A DNA stretch of 64,000 nucleotides, taken from Adlercreutzia sp910585575. Its GTDB lineage: Bacteria > Actinomycetota > Coriobacteriia > Coriobacteriales > Eggerthellaceae. Below, in pieces: positions 1-8,593 of the stretch (the stretch's first letter is position 1; each line of letters opens with the position of its first letter). Location of the stretch: assembly GCF_951801035.1 (NCBI RefSeq), contig NZ_CATOKT010000001.1; one strand, 5' to 3'. The notes beneath the pieces were generated by a model. That model was not told where the DNA came from and did not search any database. It saw only the letters and a program-made list of their open reading frames with translations. The position numbers were made by a program, and so were the translations under genes.

Positions 1-1
1 C

Positions 2-1009
2 ATGAAGTGCCTGGGCGAGCTGCCCATGGATCGCCGTTACACCATGCGCTTCCTATTCGGCGCCAACGAGGAAACCTCCATGGCCGATGTGGTGTACTAC
101 CACGAGCACTACGATGATCCGGCCTTCATCTTCACGCCCGACGCCGATTTCCCCACCTGCTACGGCGAGAAGGGTGGCTTTGACGGCCGTATCACCAGCG
201 CGAAAATCGACGACCCCGTCATCCTCGAGTTCGACGGTGGCGTGGTCACCAACGCGGTGCCTGGTGTGGCCACGGCTTTGGTGAAGGCCCATGCCGCCAA
301 TCTGCCCGCGGCCGAGCGCCTGACCATCACCGACGAGGGCGACGGCCTGGTGCGCATCGATGCCGAGGGCGTGAACGCCCACGCCGCGTGGCCCGAGCGC
401 GGCATCAGCGCCATCAAGCTCATCGTCGACTACCTGCTGGCCAATAACTTGTGCAACGAGCAGGAGCGCGCCTTCCTGGAGTTCGACCAGAAGCTGGTTA
501 GCCACACCGACGGCTCCGGTGTGGGCATTGCCACGGCCGACGAGTACTTCGGCCCACTGACCGTGGTGGGAGGCACCATCCACATTGAGGACGGGCGCTT
601 CGTGCAGACCATGGACAGTCGTTGGCCCACGTCCATCACCTCGGACGAGATCATCGACATCATGACCAAGCAGACCGACGCCATTGGCGCCACCTTCGAG
701 AACACGCTGCTCATGGTGCCGTTCCTGGTGAAGCCCGACGATCCGGAAATTCAGGCCCTGCAGAACGCCTTTCATGAGGTAACGGGCGACGACCACCAGC
801 CCTTCACCATCGGCGGCGGCACCTACGCCCGCGAGTTCAAGAAGGGCGCGTCCTTCGGTGTGAATATGCCCTGGATTCCCAACCCCGATTGGGTGGGCGG
901 CGAGCACGGTCCCGATGAGGGCGTGGCCATCGATCTTCTGCGCACGTCCTTCATCATCTATGTGCTGGGGCTCTACGACTTGCAGCAGCTCGATCTTGCT
1001 GACGAGTAG
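2..1009 (+). CDS. M20-family dipeptidase (Sapep/PepV type), 3' part
   Basis: This is the C-terminal 335 residues of an M20 metallopeptidase. The frame is open to the window edge, so the Met codon at position 2 is probably internal. Sapep/PepV enzymes are cytoplasmic Mn- or Zn-dependent dipeptidases, usually 450-550 residues, that release amino acids from short peptides. Visible landmarks are FGANEETSM near residue 20 (the acidic metal/catalytic motif), TPDADFPTCYGEKGG near residue 45 (typical of the Sapep branch), GGGTYARE near residue 271 and the terminal metal ligand region EHGPDEG near residue 301. The missing N-terminus should hold the first metal ligands. The gene is followed by a 160-base gap and a response regulator; no operon partner is visible. 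The family call is firm, the substrate is not determined. Confidence 0.88.
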   Translation: MKCLGELPMDRRYTMRFLFGANEETSMADVVYYHEHYDDPAFIFTPDADFPTCYGEKGGFDGRITSAKIDDPVILEFDGGVVTNAVPGVATALVKAHAANLPAAERLTITDEGDGLVRIDAEGVNAHAAWPERGISAIKLIVDYLLANNLCNEQERAFLEFDQKLVSHTDGSGVGIATADEYFGPLTVVGGTIHIEDGRFVQTMDSRWPTSITSDEIIDIMTKQTDAIGATFENTLLMVPFLVKPDDPEIQALQNAFHEVTGDDHQPFTIGGGTYAREFKKGASFGVNMPWIPNPDWVGGEHGPDEGVAIDLLRTSFIIYVLGLYDLQQLDLADE

Positions 1010-1171
1010 TCATCGAACGCCTCCTCGACGCAGGGAACTATAGAAAGCCCCCGTCATCCATAGAAAAGTCTGATCTGGGTTAAACCCGTGGTTATTCTTT
1101 TTCGTGGACGGCGGGGGCCTTTGTGTGCTATAGAATAGAAAAAGTTTTACCCGCGTATTTTGGAGGATAAA

Positions 1172-1885
1172 GTGCTTAACGCTATCATCGTTGACGACGA
1201 AGCGCCCGCGCGTTCCGAACTTCGTTTCCTGCTTGATGAAGTAGGCGGGGTTGAGGTAACGGCTGAAGCCGCCAGCGTGCGCGAGGCCATCGAGAAACTC
1301 AAGGAATATCCCTGCGACGTGATGTTCCTCGACGTGAACATGCCCGAGGCAACGGGCCTGCAGCTGGCCGAGGCCCTGCAGCATTTGAAGTTCCCCCCGG
1401 CGGTGGTGTTCGTCACCGCTTACAGCGAGCATGCCCTTGATGCGTTCAAGGTCAGCGCTATCGACTACCTGGTCAAGCCCGTGGAAACCGAGCGCTTGGC
1501 CCAGGCCATCGCCCGCGTGCGCGAGCATGTGGCCCTGCATATGCAGGCCCATAAGTCCGAGCGCATTCCTGTGGAAAAGGGCGGCAAGAAAATCCTCATC
1601 GGCATCGATAAGATCCGCTTCGTCATGGCTCGCGACGATTACGCCTACCTGCAGACGGACACCGACCGCTACTTCTCCACGGTCAGCCTGGCCCAGCTGG
1701 AGAAGCGCCTCGACGGTCACGGGTTCTTCCGCGTGCATCGCGGCTACCTGGTGAATCTTTCCATGGTGGAGGAAATCGAGTCCGTGTCTGGCGGCACGCT
1801 TTTGCTCACGCTCAACGGTGTGGAGGAGAAGATTCCCGTCTCCCGTCGCCGCGTGTCCTCGCTGAAGAAGGCGCTGAATCTGTAA
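1172..1885 (+). CDS. LytTR-family response regulator, orphan
   Basis: This is a 237-residue cytoplasmic response regulator. It has an N-terminal receiver domain (DDE at 8-10, phospho-acceptor Asp54 in FLDVNMPEA, Lys102 in YLVKPVE) and a C-terminal LytTR DNA-binding domain from about residue 135 (KILIGIDKIRFV, then HRGYLVNLSMVEEIES). The start is taken as GTG 1172 because a Shine-Dalgarno GGAGG (1162-1166) sits five bases upstream. A longer TTG start at 1160 would bury that site inside the gene. No histidine kinase adjoins it, so the partner sensor is unknown. LytTR regulators usually control surface, competence or peptide-sensing genes. A second LytTR regulator at 56540 does have adjacent sensors. 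Family confidence is high and the target genes are unknown. Confidence 0.9.
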   Translation: MLNAIIVDDEAPARSELRFLLDEVGGVEVTAEAASVREAIEKLKEYPCDVMFLDVNMPEATGLQLAEALQHLKFPPAVVFVTAYSEHALDAFKVSAIDYLVKPVETERLAQAIARVREHVALHMQAHKSERIPVEKGGKKILIGIDKIRFVMARDDYAYLQTDTDRYFSTVSLAQLEKRLDGHGFFRVHRGYLVNLSMVEEIESVSGGTLLLTLNGVEEKIPVSRRRVSSLKKALNL

Positions 1886-1912
1886 GGTTCCGTCGGCCCC
1901 TTTAAAGTGAAA

Positions 1913-1946
1913 GGAAGCGCCCTCGCCTTTGGCAGGGCGCTTCTTG
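1913..1946 (+). terminator. Rho-independent terminator after the LytTR regulator
   Basis: A nine-base stem AAGCGCCCT/AGGGCGCTT with a ten-base loop is followed by TTCTTGCGTT. It lies 28 bases after the response-regulator stop codon and before the isomerase promoter. Confidence 0.7.
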
Positions 1947-1980
1947 CGTTCACAGAACCGCCATACCCTCAGGGCGTTTT

Positions 1981-2009
1981 CTGACGGAGAGATACCCCTT
2001 TGGTAGAAT
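1981..2009 (+). promoter_or_regulatory. Candidate sigma-70 type promoter of pgi
   Basis: CTGACG (1981-1986) and TAGAAT (2004-2009) are separated by 17 bases. They lie about 95 bases upstream of the isomerase start and downstream of a terminator, as expected for a new transcription unit. The call rests on sequence inspection only. Confidence 0.5.
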
Positions 2010-2101
2010 GTTTCAAACAAGTTAACGAACAGGCGGCCGCAGCGAGAAGGCGCGGCCCGCTTCGTTTTTGGCTGGCATTGTCCTGAAGAGAAGGAAAGCC
2101 T

Positions 2102-3991
2102 ATGCTCTCCGCAGATATCGAGAAGATGTACCCCGCGGCGAAGACCCTGGTGAAGGCCCATGCGGCCAGCCGCATCCACCAGAAGGATGCCACGCTGTAC
2201 GACTTTTCCCCCGAGGCCGAGGCCTGCGCGGCCGAGTTCCTCGGCTGGGCCGATCTGGCCACGAACCCGCCCTGCGACCTGGCCCGCATCCAGGCCTTCG
2301 CCGACGAGGCGGTGGAGGCCGGCCTCGACACCATCCTGCTCATCGGCCAGGGCGGCTCCACCCAGGCGCCCATGACCATCACCAAGTACAACAAGCACGA
2401 CTCCGCGCGCGTGAAGTTCCGCACGCTGGACTCCGACTCCCCGGTGCGCGTGCGCGAGATGCTCACCATCTGCGACCCGCGCCGCACGCTCGTCATCATC
2501 TCCTCGAAGAGCGGCGGCACCATCGAGCCGCGCATGCTGCTGGAGGCGGTGCGCGCCTCGTTCGAGAAGGAGCTGGGCGCCCACGCCGTCAAGCACCTGG
2601 TGGCCATCACCGACCCGGGCTCCGACCTGGAGAAGATGGCCCGCGAGGAGGGCTGGCGCGCGGTGTTCTCCGGCGAACCTACCGTCGGAGGTCGCTTCTC
2701 GGCCCTTTCGGTGTTCGGCCTGGTGCCCGCGGCGCTGGCCGGCATCGACATGGAGGAGTTCCTGGAGCATGCCCGCCAGGCCGAGGAGATCTGCAGCGAA
2801 GACGCCATCGACAATCCCGCCATTAATTTGGCGGCGTTCCTGTACGACAACTACTTGAAGGGCCGCAACAAGTTCTCGTTCCTCACGCCGAAGCGCGGTC
2901 GCGTGCTGGGCCTGTGGATCGAGCAGCTGGTGGCGGAGTCGCTCGGCAAGGAGGGCCAGGGCATCCTGCCGAACATCGAGATCGACTCGCTGCTCCTGAC
3001 CGAGGACCCGGGCGACCGCACCATCGTCATGTACCAGACCCAGACCGACCTGTGGGACGAGCGCCGCAACTTCGAGATGTCGCTCGCCTACATCGACCCG
3101 GCCATCCCGCGCATGAACTACCGCATCGACACGGTGGCGGAGCTGGCCGAGCACTTCGTCATGTGGGAGTACGCCATCGCCATGTGCGGCTACCTTATGC
3201 AGGTGAGCCCCTTCGACCAGCCCGACGTGGCGTCGGCCAAGGCCGAGGTGCTGGACATCCTGGAGAACGGCCAGCCGGAGCCGAACTTCACCGAGGCGTT
3301 CACCGACGAGGTGGACATGGGCACCGTGGAGGTCACGTACGCGCCCATGTTCGAGGGCTGCGAGGACCTGCACGAGACGCTCTACGCGCTGCTGTCGTCC
3401 ATCCAGCCCGGCGACTTCTTCGCGCTGAACGCGTTCCTGCCGTTCACGGGCGAGGGGCGCCGCGAGGCCATCGAGCAGATGCGCCACGGCGTGGCCGAGT
3501 CCTTCGGCGTGGTGTCGTGCCTGGAGGTGGGCCCGCGCTACCTGCACTCCACGGGCCAGCTGCAGAAGGGCGGCCCCAACATGGGCGTGTTCCTCATCCT
3601 GTCGGCCGACGAGCTCAAGGACATCCCGCTGCCCGAGGGCGCCACGGCTCCGAGTCTTGGCGCGCTGGCGAAGGCCCAGGCCGCCGGCGACCTGGTCACG
3701 CTCGCCAAGCGCGGCCGGCGCGCCGTGCACCTGCACCTGCCGGACAACTCCGGGGTGACGCTACGCTTGCTGGCCCAGGTGGTGGACGACGTCATCGCCG
3801 ACATCCTTACCGACCGCGCCCTGGCCGAAGCGGCGTCCCTGGCCGAGGACGAGGCCGAGCTGGACGCCCCCGAGGCCACCGCCGTGGTGGAGAGCGTCGA
3901 GGCCAGCGAGACCCAGGACGTCGGGTCGGCCGAGCCCATGGGCGAGACCGAAGCCAACACCCAGGACTCGCTCGAAGGGGCGCAGCTCTAA
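2102..3991 (+). CDS. pgi: Glucose-6-phosphate isomerase
   Basis: This 629-residue cytoplasmic enzyme interconverts glucose-6-phosphate and fructose-6-phosphate. It contains the SIS-fold sugar-phosphate binding signatures: GQGGSTQAP near residue 81 and SSKSGGTIEPRMLLE near residue 141, followed by VAITDPGSDLE near residue 169. The C-terminal half (KGRNKFSFLTPKR near 256, then the ENGQPEPNF region near 388) resembles the isomerase half of transaldolase/isomerase fusion proteins more than the classic E. coli enzyme. The tail beyond about residue 570 is a low-complexity acidic extension (runs of Glu and Ala) with no recognised domain. ATG 2102 follows AAGGAAAG at 2090-2097. It appears monocistronic with its own promoter and a terminator upstream. 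Confidence 0.85.
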   Translation: MLSADIEKMYPAAKTLVKAHAASRIHQKDATLYDFSPEAEACAAEFLGWADLATNPPCDLARIQAFADEAVEAGLDTILLIGQGGSTQAPMTITKYNKHDSARVKFRTLDSDSPVRVREMLTICDPRRTLVIISSKSGGTIEPRMLLEAVRASFEKELGAHAVKHLVAITDPGSDLEKMAREEGWRAVFSGEPTVGGRFSALSVFGLVPAALAGIDMEEFLEHARQAEEICSEDAIDNPAINLAAFLYDNYLKGRNKFSFLTPKRGRVLGLWIEQLVAESLGKEGQGILPNIEIDSLLLTEDPGDRTIVMYQTQTDLWDERRNFEMSLAYIDPAIPRMNYRIDTVAELAEHFVMWEYAIAMCGYLMQVSPFDQPDVASAKAEVLDILENGQPEPNFTEAFTDEVDMGTVEVTYAPMFEGCEDLHETLYALLSSIQPGDFFALNAFLPFTGEGRREAIEQMRHGVAESFGVVSCLEVGPRYLHSTGQLQKGGPNMGVFLILSADELKDIPLPEGATAPSLGALAKAQAAGDLVTLAKRGRRAVHLHLPDNSGVTLRLLAQVVDDVIADILTDRALAEAASLAEDEAELDAPEATAVVESVEASETQDVGSAEPMGETEANTQDSLEGAQL

Positions 3992-4407
3992 CAGCCTACT
4001 CGCGAGGAAGAGCGGCGGTGTCGCTGCCCGGCCGCTCACATCGGGATGAGCCAACTGAGACAGCCGACCGTCTGGCTTGTCTCATTCTCCCTCATTCCCA
4101 TGCTGCTTCGTAGGGCCGGCATGGGGTGGTAGGTTCCCAAAACGGATAGTTTGGTTCCCTCGGTGCCTGTGTGTATTTCTCTTCACCTGGGGTTTTGTCG
4201 GGGTAGGGAACCAAATACCCCTTGTTTGGCTTTACGCAAGATACCAAAAGGGTCGTTCTTGGAACCTGCTACGCGCAGGGGCGAGCCAGCTGGCTGTTTC
4301 ACCTTCGTCCCCCTTCTCGCGTGCAGCGTATTACCGACTGGTCACGCTCCAAAGGTATGGAGCCATGCATGGTCTACAATGAGCGAAACGCGTTTTAAGG
4401 AGCCATC
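3992..4407. other. Gene-free stretch between pgi and hypF
   Basis: No convincing coding region lies in these 416 bases. Two overlapping short forward frames (4077-4382 and 4151-4411) have no ribosome binding site or recognisable product. The stretch is largely occupied by repeat blocks (4049-4269) that recur near 29.2-29.4 kb. The promoter of the hyp genes probably lies in its last 100 bases. Confidence 0.6.
4049..4269. repeat. Dispersed intergenic repeat, copy 1
   Basis: Three blocks recur in the 29.2-29.4 kb intergenic region. Block A (4049-4090, containing AGCCAACTGAGACAGCC) matches 29240-29284 in the same orientation. Block B (4131-4160, AGGTTCCCAAAAC followed by TTTGGTTCCCT) matches the complement of 29407-29440. 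Block C (4241-4269, ATACCAAAAGGG followed by GGAACCTGC) matches the complement of 29205-29232. Within this copy, TTGGTTCCCT (4151-4160) and AGGGAACCAA (4205-4214) form a perfect ten-base inverted repeat. No transposase is present, so this looks like a non-autonomous intergenic repeat family. Confidence 0.7.
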
Positions 4408-7023
4408 ATGATCGATGCGGTTGATATTTGGGTTAAGGGCATTGTGCAAGGGGTGGGATTCCGCCCCTTCGTTTATCGTATGGCGAAAAAGTACCTGATT
4501 AACGGGTGGGTGCTGAACGCTACCGACGGCGTGCACATTCATGCCGAGGGCGAAAGCAAGCTGGTTGACGAGTTCATCATGGAGCTTTCGGACCACGCGC
4601 CGGCGGCCGCCAAGGTGGAGGAAATCGACATCAAGGAGGTGCCGCTCGAGCAGTTCGACTCCTTCGAGATTCGCTTCTCCGACGACGAGGACGTGGCTGA
4701 GACCACGCTGGTCTCGCCCGACCTTGCCACCTGTGAGGACTGTGTGACGGAGCTCTTCAACCCGAACGACCGCCGCTATCGCTACCCCTTCATCAACTGC
4801 ACGAACTGCGGACCGCGCTTCACGATCATCGATCATTTGCCCTATGACCGCGCGGCCACCTCGATGGCGGCTTTCCCCATGTGCCAGCGCTGCGCGGCCG
4901 AGTACGCCGATCCCCTCGACCGCCGTTTCCACGCCCAGCCCGATGCCTGCTTCGAATGCGGCCCCTCGGTGACGTGGTGTGTGGGTGCTGACGGAGAAGA
5001 GTCCATTGGCAAGACGCGCGAGGAGTCGGACGCCATCTTTGCAGCCGCCGTGGATATGCTGATGGCAGGCAAGATTCTGGCTGTAAAGGGCCTGGGTGGC
5101 TTCCACTTAGTGTGCGATGCGAATAACGCAGAAGCGGTGGCCGAATTACGCCGTCGCAAGCGGCGCGACGGCAAGGCTTTTGCGGTCATGGCTTCCTCGG
5201 TGGCGGACGCGCGCTGCCTGTGCAGCGTGTCCGAGGAAGAGGAAGCAGTGCTGACGGGGTCGGTGCGGCCTATCGTGCTGCTGCGCAAACGCCCCGATGG
5301 CGCCATTGGCGCCGGTGTAGCGGATAAGCTGACGGAGCTGGGTGTCATGCTGCCCTACACGCCGGTGCAGCATTTGCTCATGCACGATTTCGCCGAAGTC
5401 TGGCAGCGCCAGGCGGGGAATACGGAGTCGTGCGAGGCGGTTCCTGGCCAGGCCGTGCCCCTGCTGGTGATGACATCGGGCAACGTCCACGACGAGCCCA
5501 TTTGCATTACCGATGAGGAGGCTCGGGAGAAACTGGCCGGCATTGCCGATGCCTTCCTGGGCAATAACCGTCCCATTTTGACGCGTTTCGACGACACCGT
5601 CGTCCGCTTGGTGCGTGTGGGAGAGGTTGAGGGGCGTCCCGACTATGCCGTGCAGTTCCTGCGTCGCGCTCGCGGCTTTGCGCCGGTGCCGATCTCCACG
5701 GCTGCGAACGCAGCAGCGGTGGTCGAGAACGAAGCGGCCCAAGGGGCCGAGCACGAGGCCGGCGTGGTAGCGGAAGCCGAGGCTGAGGCGCAGGTGCAGG
5801 CCGAGGCTCAGCCCGAAGCGGCCAGCAACCCTTCCTCGGACGGCGTCATCTTCGCCGCCGGTCCTGAGCAGAAGAACACCTTCACGCTGCTGCGCGGAAC
5901 CGACGCTTTTGTGTCCCAGCATATCGGCGATGTTGAGAATGCCGAGACCTACGACGCATGGCTGGCAGCAAAAGACCGCTTCGAGAGTCTCTTCGAAATG
6001 ACGCCGACCCAGGTGGTGTGCGATTTGCATCCCGAATACCTCACTTCGAAGTGGGCCCACCATCAGGAGCTGCCCGTAACCGAGGTGCAGCATCATCACG
6101 CCCACATCGTCTCGGTTATGGCCGAGCACGGTCTTGCCGATGCGGTGTGCGGCATTGCCTTCGACGGTACGGGCTATGGCGTCGACGGGGCCATTTGGGG
6201 CGGTGAGGTGCTGCTTTCGAACCGCCAGGCTTTCGAGCGCTTCGCCAACTTCGCTTACGTTCCCATGCCGGGCGGCGCGGCTGCTATCAAGCATCCGCTG
6301 CGCATGGCCTATGGCGTGCTGTGGGCCTACGATTTGCTCGATCATCCGGCCGCGCAGCGGGCCCTGGCTCCTTTGGGCGAGGAGGCCGCGCTGTGCGAGA
6401 AGATGATCGATCGGGGGTTGAACACCCCTATGACCTCCTCGGTTGGGCGGCTGTTCGATGCCGCTAGCGCGTTGCTGGGCGTGTGCACTGAGCCGTCCTA
6501 TGAGGGGGAAGGGGCCATCTTGCTAGAGGCGGCTATGGAAGCTGCCGGGGCGGCCGCGCCGGCAGCCGCAGCTCAGGAAGAGGCCGCGGGCGTCATTCCC
6601 GAAGATGAGCTGACGGCCAAGGAGCGCTATGCCGTCACGGTGGTGAAGAACACGGCCACCGAAACGAGCACGGCCGAAGATACCTCGGTGGTGCTGTTCG
6701 ACGCCGAGGGCACCTTCCGCGCGTTGTTGGACGACATGGCGGCTGGTGTCCCCGTCGCTGTTATCGCGCGCCGCTTCCATGATGCCTTGGTGTCGGCCGT
6801 GGTTATGGGAGCCGAATTGGTGCGCGCTATGTACGGCATTGCCACCGTGGTGCTTTCTGGCGGCGTCTTCATGAATCGCTACCTGGTTGAGCATGTCTTG
6901 CCGGCTTTGGCCGAGGCGGGCTTCACCGCGGCTATCAATCGCGATCTGCCCCCCAATGACGGGTGTATTTCCTATGGTCAGGCGGTGGTGTGCTCCGCTC
7001 GTTCTGCAGAGCAGGTAGACTAG
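4408..7023 (+). CDS. hypF: Carbamoyltransferase HypF, [NiFe]-hydrogenase maturation
   Basis: HypF converts carbamoyl phosphate and ATP into a carbamoyl adenylate and passes the carbamoyl group to HypE for synthesis of the cyanide ligands of [NiFe] hydrogenase. All family modules are present in order: acylphosphatase-like domain (GIVQGVGFRPF near residue 11), paired zinc-finger Cys motifs (about 109-190: CEDC, CTNC, CQRC, CFEC), a YrdC-like domain (about 205-430) and a Kae1-like domain (about 490-871, with the metal-binding HHHAH motif). At 871 residues it is about 100 longer than usual. The excess is two Ala/Glu-rich insertions, about 432-480 between the YrdC and Kae1 parts and about 705-760 inside the Kae1 part. 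ATG 4408 follows AAGGAG (4397-4402). It heads hypF-hypC-hypD. Confidence 0.96.
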   Translation: MIDAVDIWVKGIVQGVGFRPFVYRMAKKYLINGWVLNATDGVHIHAEGESKLVDEFIMELSDHAPAAAKVEEIDIKEVPLEQFDSFEIRFSDDEDVAETTLVSPDLATCEDCVTELFNPNDRRYRYPFINCTNCGPRFTIIDHLPYDRAATSMAAFPMCQRCAAEYADPLDRRFHAQPDACFECGPSVTWCVGADGEESIGKTREESDAIFAAAVDMLMAGKILAVKGLGGFHLVCDANNAEAVAELRRRKRRDGKAFAVMASSVADARCLCSVSEEEEAVLTGSVRPIVLLRKRPDGAIGAGVADKLTELGVMLPYTPVQHLLMHDFAEVWQRQAGNTESCEAVPGQAVPLLVMTSGNVHDEPICITDEEAREKLAGIADAFLGNNRPILTRFDDTVVRLVRVGEVEGRPDYAVQFLRRARGFAPVPISTAANAAAVVENEAAQGAEHEAGVVAEAEAEAQVQAEAQPEAASNPSSDGVIFAAGPEQKNTFTLLRGTDAFVSQHIGDVENAETYDAWLAAKDRFESLFEMTPTQVVCDLHPEYLTSKWAHHQELPVTEVQHHHAHIVSVMAEHGLADAVCGIAFDGTGYGVDGAIWGGEVLLSNRQAFERFANFAYVPMPGGAAAIKHPLRMAYGVLWAYDLLDHPAAQRALAPLGEEAALCEKMIDRGLNTPMTSSVGRLFDAASALLGVCTEPSYEGEGAILLEAAMEAAGAAAPAAAAQEEAAGVIPEDELTAKERYAVTVVKNTATETSTAEDTSVVLFDAEGTFRALLDDMAAGVPVAVIARRFHDALVSAVVMGAELVRAMYGIATVVLSGGVFMNRYLVEHVLPALAEAGFTAAINRDLPPNDGCISYGQAVVCSARSAEQVD

Positions 7024-7096
7024 CCGAATCCTCGCCTCCGCGCGCGGGACAACTTGAGACAATAGGAGAAAAGACGCTCGCTGAACGGAGGAGCTT

Positions 7097-7339
7097 ATGT
7101 GCTTGGCAATTCCCGCTAAGGTGGCGAAGCTCGAAGAGGGCAACTTGGCCACGGTTGATATTCTGGGAGTAACCCGCGAGATTTCCGTGGATCTGACTCC
7201 TCAGGCCCAGGTGGGCGATTACGTGCTGGTGCACGCTGGCTTTGCCATCGAGGTGGTGGACGAGCGGTTCGCCCAGGAAACCATCGACCTTATCAAACAG
7301 TTTCCCGAGCTGGCCGATCTCGACACTGCGGCGGCCTAG
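7097..7339 (+). CDS. hypC: HypC/HybG/HupF-family hydrogenase assembly chaperone
   Basis: This 80-residue cytoplasmic protein begins MCLAIPAKV. The Cys2 exposed after Met removal is the family's essential residue, binding HypD and the Fe(CN)2CO precursor and delivering it to the hydrogenase large subunit. The OB-fold core (VDILGVTREISVDL, then VGDYVLVHAGFAI) is intact and the length is typical. A strong GGAGGAG lies at 7085-7091. It sits 73 bases after hypF and three bases before hypD, the usual HypC-HypD pairing in one operon. Confidence 0.95.
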   Translation: MCLAIPAKVAKLEEGNLATVDILGVTREISVDLTPQAQVGDYVLVHAGFAIEVVDERFAQETIDLIKQFPELADLDTAAA

Positions 7340-7342
7340 GTC

Positions 7343-8434
7343 ATGGATCAGATGCAAGAAGAGCTGCGGGCCTTCAAGGACCCTAAGCTGGCCCGCGGCC
7401 TCATCGAGTCTATCCAGGCGCTGGCCCCCGAATCAGCCACGCTTATGGAGGTGTGCGGCACCCATACGGTGGCCATCGCCCGCAACGGCATTCGCGGCCT
7501 CATGCCCGAGGGCACGCGTCTGGCCTCGGGGCCGGGCTGCCCGGTGTGCGTGACTAGCAACCACGATATCGACAAGGTTATTGCTCTGGCCCGCGTGCCC
7601 GAAGTGACGATTGCCACCTTCGGTGATATGACCCGCGTGCCCGGTTCCTCCTCCAGCCTATTGGCCGAGCAGGCCGCAGGCCGCTCGGTGGAGATCGTCT
7701 ACTCGCCGCTCGACGCCCTAAAGCTGGCCGCAGAAAACCCCGATCGCCAGATTGTGTTCGTAGGGGTGGGCTTCGAGACCACCACGCCGCTGGTGGCCAT
7801 GGCCATCAAGCGCGCGAAGGCCATGGGCCTGAAGAACTTCAGCGTGTACGGCGCGCACAAGAACATGCCCGGTGCGTTAGAGGTTATCGTCAACGATCCT
7901 GGTGTGCAGGTGAGCGCCCTCATTCTGCCAGGCCATGTGTCTACCATCATCGGGGCCGAGCCCTATCGGTTCTTGGCCGAGAAGTATGGCATTCCTGGCG
8001 TTATTACCGGATTCGAGCCCGTGGATGTGCTGCAGGGCATCGCCATGATCATGCGGCAGCTGCACGAGGGCCGCGCCGACATCGAGATTGCCTATGCCCG
8101 CGGCGTCATGCCCGAGGGCAACCCCGTAGCCCTGGCTGCTATCGATGAGGTCTTTGAGACCTGTGCCGCCACTTGGCGCGGCCTGGGTGAAATTCCCGGT
8201 TCGGGCTACCGCATCCGCGAGGAATTCGCCGAGTTCGACGCCATGCGCCGCTTCGACCCACCCATCGAGCCCACGGTGGAGCCCAAGGGCTGCCGCTGCG
8301 GCGATGTGCTGCGCGGCATCATGGCACCCAGCGACTGCCCGCTGTTCCGCACGGTGTGCACCCCCGAAAACCCCGTGGGCCCCTGCATGGTGTCGAGCGA
8401 GGGCAGCTGCGCCGCCTACTATCGATATTACTAG
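7343..8434 (+). CDS. hypD: Hydrogenase formation protein HypD
   Basis: This 363-residue iron-sulfur scaffold forms a complex with HypC on which the Fe(CN)2CO unit of [NiFe] hydrogenase is assembled. Signature motifs are present: EVCGTHT near residue 33, SGPGCPVC near 63, GFETTTPLVA near 145, GFEPVDVL near 227 and a Cys-rich C-terminus (GCRCGDVLRG, then SDCPLFRTVC). It begins three bases after the hypC stop codon, implying translational coupling. The operon ends here: hypE, hypA, hypB and hydrogenase structural genes are not in the window, so they must be elsewhere if the pathway is complete. A GC-rich imperfect hairpin (about 8461-8490) follows and may end the transcript. Confidence 0.95.
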   Translation: MDQMQEELRAFKDPKLARGLIESIQALAPESATLMEVCGTHTVAIARNGIRGLMPEGTRLASGPGCPVCVTSNHDIDKVIALARVPEVTIATFGDMTRVPGSSSSLLAEQAAGRSVEIVYSPLDALKLAAENPDRQIVFVGVGFETTTPLVAMAIKRAKAMGLKNFSVYGAHKNMPGALEVIVNDPGVQVSALILPGHVSTIIGAEPYRFLAEKYGIPGVITGFEPVDVLQGIAMIMRQLHEGRADIEIAYARGVMPEGNPVALAAIDEVFETCAATWRGLGEIPGSGYRIREEFAEFDAMRRFDPPIEPTVEPKGCRCGDVLRGIMAPSDCPLFRTVCTPENPVGPCMVSSEGSCAAYYRYY

Positions 8435-8492
8435 GGACTGACCAGCACATTGAAACGAACGGGGGCGTCGTTGCGATTAGACGGCGCCCCGG

Positions 8493-8520
8493 TTGAGAAT
8501 AAGTTGTGAAACAATAGAGA
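8493..8520 (+). promoter_or_regulatory. Candidate promoter of the Rpn-type nuclease gene
   Basis: TTGAGA (8493-8498) and TAGAGA (8515-8520) are separated by 16 bases, about 75 bases upstream of the preferred GTG start. Inspection only. Confidence 0.4.
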
Positions 8521-8593
8521 ATCCAACGCGAACGACCTGCGAACCAGCAGGTGTAGCCTTCTCGCCCCAATGTACCGCGAGAAGGGAGGCGCC

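Noticed and set aside
1010..3736. 908-residue minus-strand open frame
   Set aside because: It is antisense to the LytTR regulator and pgi, has no domain-like sequence or ribosome site, and its His/Leu/Arg-rich composition is typical of high-GC shadow frames.
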